NCBI GenBank assembly: GCA_900551705.1
Contig: URWY01000001.1
Coordinates: 112,002 to 176,001, forward strand
Length of the DNA stretch: 64,000 nt
DNA from: an uncultured Bacillota bacterium
GTDB lineage: Bacteria > Bacillota > Clostridia > Christensenellales > UBA1242
Direction: 5' to 3'
The position numbers and the translations under genes are program-made. Position 1 is the first letter of the stretch. Each line of letters opens with the position of its first letter. The notes under the pieces are model-generated. The model searched no databases, was not told the DNA's origin, and saw only the letters and a program-made list of their open reading frames with translations. Of this stretch, positions 60,005 to 64,000 are shown in pieces.

Positions 60005-61275
60005 ATTATTTCTCCTTTCATACCGTTTTGAAAAACTTCTGTCAATTTATGGTCACAAAAACTTCCTACGGGAGCCTTTGTATACACCTTGATATAATTG
60101 GAAGTATAGCCCACATTGTAGTCCCCTTCTGCGTCTTCCACAAACACCTTACCCGTTTTACCCGTCTGCGACAATAAAAACTTTTTATTGAGCCGATGCT
60201 TTACTTCAATCAAAGCATCTGTGCGACGCTTCGCCTCGGATGGCGCTACCTGCGGCATGGACGCCGCTTTTGTCCCAGGACGAACCGAATAAGGAAAAAC
60301 ATGAATATCCATAAAGGCAGCCTTTTCCACGGTATCCAGCGTTTTTAAAAACTCTTCTTTCGTCTCCTGCGGAAAAGCAACTATAATGTCGGTGCTTATT
60401 CCCGCGTCGGGGAACACTTTCCTTATCAATTCGACTTTGCTTAAAAATTCGGCCGAAGTGTAATGTCTGTTCATGCGCTGCAAAACGCTGTCGCAGCCGC
60501 TTTGCATGGACAAATGGAAAAAATCGCAAAAGCCGGCGTCTTTCATCCTTATGAGAAAATCTTCGGTTATTACATTACATTCAAGAGAACCGAATCTTTT
60601 CCTTACCGGCACAACCGCCAGCACATCTACAAGATGAGACAAGTCTGTTCCGATATCCAACCCGTACGCCGAAACATTGATGCCTGTAACGACAATTTCC
60701 CGCGTTTTTGGGAATATATCCTTAGCCTCCGAGACAACGCTTTCCAAAGATCGGCTGCGACTGCGGCCGCGTAAATAAGGAATAATACAATAAGAACAAA
60801 AATTATTACATCCGTCCTGAATTTTAATATATGCGCGACTTTTCGTTATTTCCGGCGTCAGATCGTCTTCATAGGTTTTTTCAGCGCCGTATATTTTTAT
60901 CTCAGGCGCATTAAAATCATCGTGTATTATGTCAGACATAATACTTGAAATGGCTTGAATTTTACCAAAACTGCCAAAAATTCCTCTAATATTGGGTTTA
61001 TTCAAATAATTAGCCGCACTATTTTGACTACTGCATCCACAAACGTAAACCTTGGCGTTTGGATTGAATTTTAACATTCTCGCCACTGCCTGCCGCGATT
61101 TTTTATCCGCTTCGGCCGTAACCGAACAAGTATTTATGATATATGCGTCCGCATATCCCGGCTTATCGGTCGCTTCAAAACCGTTTTCTATGAGTTTTTC
61201 CACCATAGCGCGGCCTTCATATTGATTAACCTTGCACCCGAGCGAAAAAACCACTGCTTTCAACTTATTTTCCAT
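60001..61275 (-). CDS. mtaB: tRNA t6A37 methylthiotransferase MtaB
   Basis: 424 residues: N-terminal MTTase domain (SLGCKVNQYEGRAMVEKL, NTCSVTAEADKKSRQAVARM, VYVCGCSSQ), radical-SAM domain with DGCNNFCSYCIIPYLRGRSR (Cys-x3-Cys-x2-Cys) and ITGINVSAYG-like VVTGINVSAYG, and a C-terminal TRAM domain (VEDAEGDYNVGYTSNYIKVY). Converts t6A to ms2t6A at position 37 of tRNAs reading ANN codons. Overlaps rsmE by 16 bases. Confidence 0.95.
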   Translation of the reverse strand: MENKLKAVVFSLGCKVNQYEGRAMVEKLIENGFEATDKPGYADAYIINTCSVTAEADKKSRQAVARMLKFNPNAKVYVCGCSSQNSAANYLNKPNIRGIFGSFGKIQAISSIMSDIIHDDFNAPEIKIYGAEKTYEDDLTPEITKSRAYIKIQDGCNNFCSYCIIPYLRGRSRSRSLESVVSEAKDIFPKTREIVVTGINVSAYGLDIGTDLSHLVDVLAVVPVRKRFGSLECNVITEDFLIRMKDAGFCDFFHLSMQSGCDSVLQRMNRHYTSAEFLSKVELIRKVFPDAGISTDIIVAFPQETKEEFLKTLDTVEKAAFMDIHVFPYSVRPGTKAASMPQVAPSEAKRRTDALIEVKHRLNKKFLLSQTGKTGKVFVEDAEGDYNVGYTSNYIKVYTKAPVGSFCDHKLTEVFQNGMKGEII

Positions 61276-61985
61276 TGATTGGCCTCGTACATAACGGCGG
61301 AAACTACTGCGACAGCGGCCGTTTCTGCACGTAAAATTCTTTTTCCTAGCGTTACGGCTTTTGCGCCCGCGGCAATAAGCCTATCCGCCTCCGCTCTTGT
61401 AAAACCGCCTTCGCTCCCTATAATAACGGCGATATTTTCACCATCGCTTATCTTTGAAATAATGTCTTTAGCGGCCGTTTCTCTTTCTCCCTCATAAGGA
61501 AAAATCACTCTGTCATAGCGACCCAACTGCTTGGCAATTTCTTCCAAATCCGCCACCGCGAATAATTCCGGAATTTTGCCTCGTCCGCATTGCTGCGCCG
61601 CCATTGCCGCTATTTTAGTTAAGCGTTCGCTTCTGAAATTTTCGGGACGACATTCGCAGTTTTGCGATACAAACGGCTGCAGTCCGCACACACCGAGTTC
61701 TGTACATTTTTGCACGACCATATCGTTTTTGTCGTTTTTCATTAACGCAAAGAAAAGCGTCACATTAATCGTGGGCTCGCCTTCCGCCGGCCGTGAGCAT
61801 AAAATTTTAAGTATTGTTTCGGTTTTCGTGATAGCTGTTATTTCGCACTCATAATCTGTCCCGTCATGACAAACTATGAGTTTATCGCCTATACGCGAAC
61901 GCAACGAAAACGCAAGATGTCGGTGATTATCCCCGTTTAGGACAAATTTTCCACCTTCTTTCCTATCGGTAAAAATTTTTCTCAT
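61260..61985 (-). CDS. rsmE: 16S rRNA (uracil-1498-N3)-methyltransferase
   Basis: 241 residues: N-terminal PUA-like part (GDNHRHLAFSLRSRIGDKLI) and SPOUT domain with KNDKNDMVVQKCTELGV, ERLTKIAAMAAQQCGRGKIP, IGSEGGFTRAEADRLIAAGA and VTLGKRILRAETAAVAVVSA, all typical of RsmE. Overlaps prmA by four bases and mtaB by 16, so it is part of a tight operon. Confidence 0.95.
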   Translation of the reverse strand: MRKIFTDRKEGGKFVLNGDNHRHLAFSLRSRIGDKLIVCHDGTDYECEITAITKTETILKILCSRPAEGEPTINVTLFFALMKNDKNDMVVQKCTELGVCGLQPFVSQNCECRPENFRSERLTKIAAMAAQQCGRGKIPELFAVADLEEIAKQLGRYDRVIFPYEGERETAAKDIISKISDGENIAVIIGSEGGFTRAEADRLIAAGAKAVTLGKRILRAETAAVAVVSAVMYEANQWKIS

Positions 61986-62899
61986 AACACCTCAAACATC
62001 ATTGCCTGCCACTCGCCTTTCTTGATAATTCGATTGACTTTCATATCCTTTGAAAAGCAATTCTTAATTTCTTCGGCACGGGCATTTATAATACCGCTGA
62101 CTATTATTGTGCCACCTTTTTTGCATACAAGCGACAATTTTTCTTTGAGACGCAACAACAAGTCGGCGGTCAAATTTGCCATAACAACGTCGAATTTTTG
62201 ATTTCCTACATCCAAATCACCGCAAACAAGCTTATAAGAAGTACAATTATTCAACTCCAGATTACCTTCCGTCGCCTTTATCGCCTGCTCGTCAATATCG
62301 TTGAACCAACATTTTTTAGCGCCCAGCGCCAAGGCAACCGTACCCAAAATGCCGCTTCCGCAGCCTATATCGGCAACATTTCTTCCCGACAAATCGGTAT
62401 CCTGCAAAAGCTCAATGCACATGGAAGTCGTCTCGTGATTGCCCGTTCCGAAAGCCATGCCGGGCTCTATGTAAACAGGAATTTCGCCCTTATCTGCAGA
62501 ATACTTCTGCCATGCGGGAACGATAACGACTTTACCCACCTTTAACGGGACATAATACTTTCGCCATTCGTTTTCCCAGTCTTGCGAATTTATCAGCATC
62601 TCGGAGGTTTCCATTGCACCCATCGGAAAAACGCTGCGCTGTTTTAACAATTCCAAATCGCTCCGCAATTGAGAAGCGTCGAATTTTTCATCAAAATATC
62701 CGCTGACAAAAACTCTTTTATCGTTGTTATTTAGCAATTTATCGTCGATGTAATCCCAATTTTTATTTTGTTTTATCAAATTAACGACATCATTATTGTC
62801 AACGATAGAAACGCCTTCGCTACCGTAATCAGACAAAAGCGAGGCTACAAGCTCGCTTCCTTCCGTTGTCGTCGTAACAGTAAATTTGATCCACTGCAT
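61982..62899 (-). CDS. prmA: Ribosomal protein L11 methyltransferase
   Basis: 305 residues: N-terminal substrate-recognition domain and a C-terminal SAM domain with GMAFGTGNHETTSMCIELLQ, ADIGCGSGILGTVALALGAK and DVVMANLTADLLLRL. AGGAGCTAAAG precedes the ATG. In Clostridia dnaJ normally stands just upstream; here a broken cas9 does, ending ten bases before the prmA ATG. Confidence 0.95.
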   Translation of the reverse strand: MQWIKFTVTTTTEGSELVASLLSDYGSEGVSIVDNNDVVNLIKQNKNWDYIDDKLLNNNDKRVFVSGYFDEKFDASQLRSDLELLKQRSVFPMGAMETSEMLINSQDWENEWRKYYVPLKVGKVVIVPAWQKYSADKGEIPVYIEPGMAFGTGNHETTSMCIELLQDTDLSGRNVADIGCGSGILGTVALALGAKKCWFNDIDEQAIKATEGNLELNNCTSYKLVCGDLDVGNQKFDVVMANLTADLLLRLKEKLSLVCKKGGTIIVSGIINARAEEIKNCFSKDMKVNRIIKKGEWQAMMFEVL

Positions 62900-62908
62900 C
62901 TTTAGCTC

Positions 62909-64000
62909 CTATAATCCGGCGCGTTTATTGAATTCTTTAATTTTTTCATCAAAGCCATATTTTCCACTATTAACTATTTCTTGCAAATTTTGATTTGTTT
63001 CTTCAAGCAAGCCAAGAATAGTGTACATTACACCATTTTCATCGGTGTAATACATTTCGTCTTTAGCACCGCCACAAAGGAATTTCTTTGAAAGTCTTCC
63101 CCATTTATTTGTTTGTAAATTAGCGATTTCTTTAATAAGTTTTTCATCAAAACTAAAATTTTCTGACAAGAATTTTTTTAGTTCTTTCTTATCGTCTGCA
63201 TATATAGTTGCATACTTAATTACTTCTTCGCATAATTCAAATTCTTTACTATTTTCTAAATTAAAACGTTTTCTAAAGAAAGCATGGCTTGTCGCTGTAA
63301 ATGGAACATTATTTTTAATATTACTAATGACTATGTCATTAATTTTCATTCCTGTATCTGATGCAAGTTTCTTTCTAATATTTTCAATAGTAGTATTAGA
63401 ATTCCCTAAAACATAATTTAGTAAATCCATCTTGTCACTATGATTTAGATAATTTCCATTTACTTGCATTTTATTAAGACGTTCCAATGCTAAATATTTT
63501 TCGTAAACAAGTGAAACTTTAGGCAACACTGTTTCACCTACTAAATATGTACAACTATTTGTTAATTTTTTAAAGAATCCTTCTCTAGTTTTTTCTTTAT
63601 TTACTACTTCATCAATATTCCATGGAGTAATTTTTGTTCTTTCTTTTCCTTCATTTTTAACAATCCAGGCATGTTCTTTAGATTCGTTATTTAAAGGGCC
63701 ATAATAATATGGAACTCTAAATTTAAACAATTGAATAATCTTATCAGAATTTTCTTTTATGAATGGATATTTTTTACCAGCATTTTCTAAGATTTTATTA
63801 AGTTCTTCTAAATGGCATTGATGTGGAATTAAGCTTGTAGAAACAGTAGCTTGTTTTTTAAACAATTCATTATTACTAGCTTTATCAAGTAATCTATCAA
63901 ATTCTTCTTTATCTTTTTCATCAACATATTGTTTATTTGCTTCCAATATTTCTTTAATGTTTTTATTTAAATTTTCTAAAGTAACTGACTTCTTCTCAAC
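62909..64000 (-). pseudogene. cas9: Cas9 fragment, REC lobe only; N-terminus outside window, nuclease half missing
   Basis: Reads inward from the right edge. SLIPHQCHLEELNKILENAG, KYPFIKENSDKIIQLFKFRV, PYYYGPLN, HAWIVKNE, KITPWNIDEVV, LPKVSLVYEKYLALERLN and KWGRLSKKFLCGG correspond in order to the segment of type II-A Cas9 that runs from the REC lobe to about residue 715 of the Streptococcus pyogenes enzyme. The frame then stops at TAG after FNKRAGL, where RuvC-II, HNH, RuvC-III and the PAM-interacting domain should follow. The frame stays open to base 64000, so the start is outside. Without HNH and RuvC-II/III it cannot be a complete nuclease. The base composition changes within the last few codons, so a deletion joint or an assembly joint lies there. 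Confidence 0.88.

Overview
The window is AT-rich DNA, compact and gene-dense, from a spore-forming member of the Bacillota. Support for this comes from a spoVM-like micro-gene, a BclA-like collagen protein, a large Bacillus-type SRP RNA, minD/minE, ssrA/smpB, strong AGGAGG-type ribosome binding sites and intrinsic terminators. An uncultured Clostridia lineage, perhaps near Christensenellales, is my inference; no rRNA is present to settle it. Seven genes have a -10 box ending exactly six bases before the ATG and no Shine-Dalgarno sequence, so leaderless transcription looks routine here.

Layout. 1-14.8 kb: two giant exported repeat proteins, the first open at the left edge, the second a 3,317-residue lipoprotein. 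14.8-16.5 kb: a NitT/TauT-type ABC permease and ATPase without a binding protein. 16.6-20.2 kb: spoVM, an unknown membrane-anchored protein, rarA and a HEPN-like/CBS protein. 20.36-20.63 kb: SRP RNA. 20.63-27.75 kb: a tRNA-Arg(CCT) gene cut in its anticodon loop by a 7.04-kb integrative element. The element carries its own intact tRNA-Arg(CCT), an integrase, an excisionase-like protein, a GIY-YIG protein under a structured leader, a tandem relative of that protein, a large membrane protein and a Rep-like winged-helix protein. 28.2-31.3 kb: the collagen-like protein, a transglutaminase-like protein, and asnA behind an asparagine-codon attenuator. 31.3-38.7 kb: a phosphoglycerate mutase/ribulose-phosphate epimerase fusion, a DUF421-DUF4363 pair, an acetyltransferase, a LysM protein, a SpoVB-like flippase and a short-chain dehydrogenase. 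38.8-49.4 kb: a pseudouridine synthase, a second dehydrogenase, minDE, rnr-smpB-ssrA, a coiled-coil membrane protein, a patatin, holA and comEC. 49.6-58.8 kb: anaerobic nrdDG behind two NrdR boxes, a polysaccharide deacetylase, an MscS channel, a repressor with twin operators, a zinc-ribbon membrane pair and a Nudix protein. 59.1-62.9 kb: two tRNAs and a visibly GC-richer rpsU-hinT-mtaB-rsmE-prmA block. 62.9-64.0 kb: the REC-lobe part of a Cas9 that stops ten bases before prmA and lacks its nuclease half.

How the parts fit. The chromosomal core is ordinary anaerobe housekeeping: glycolysis/pentose phosphate, anaerobic dNTP synthesis, ribosome rescue, cell-division placement and sporulation. 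The most unusual parts are the tRNA-splitting element that brings its own replacement tRNA, the Asn attenuator of asnA, the recurrent leaderless promoter layout, the enzyme fusion, and the abrupt Cas9/prmA junction, which may be either a real deletion or an assembly chimera.
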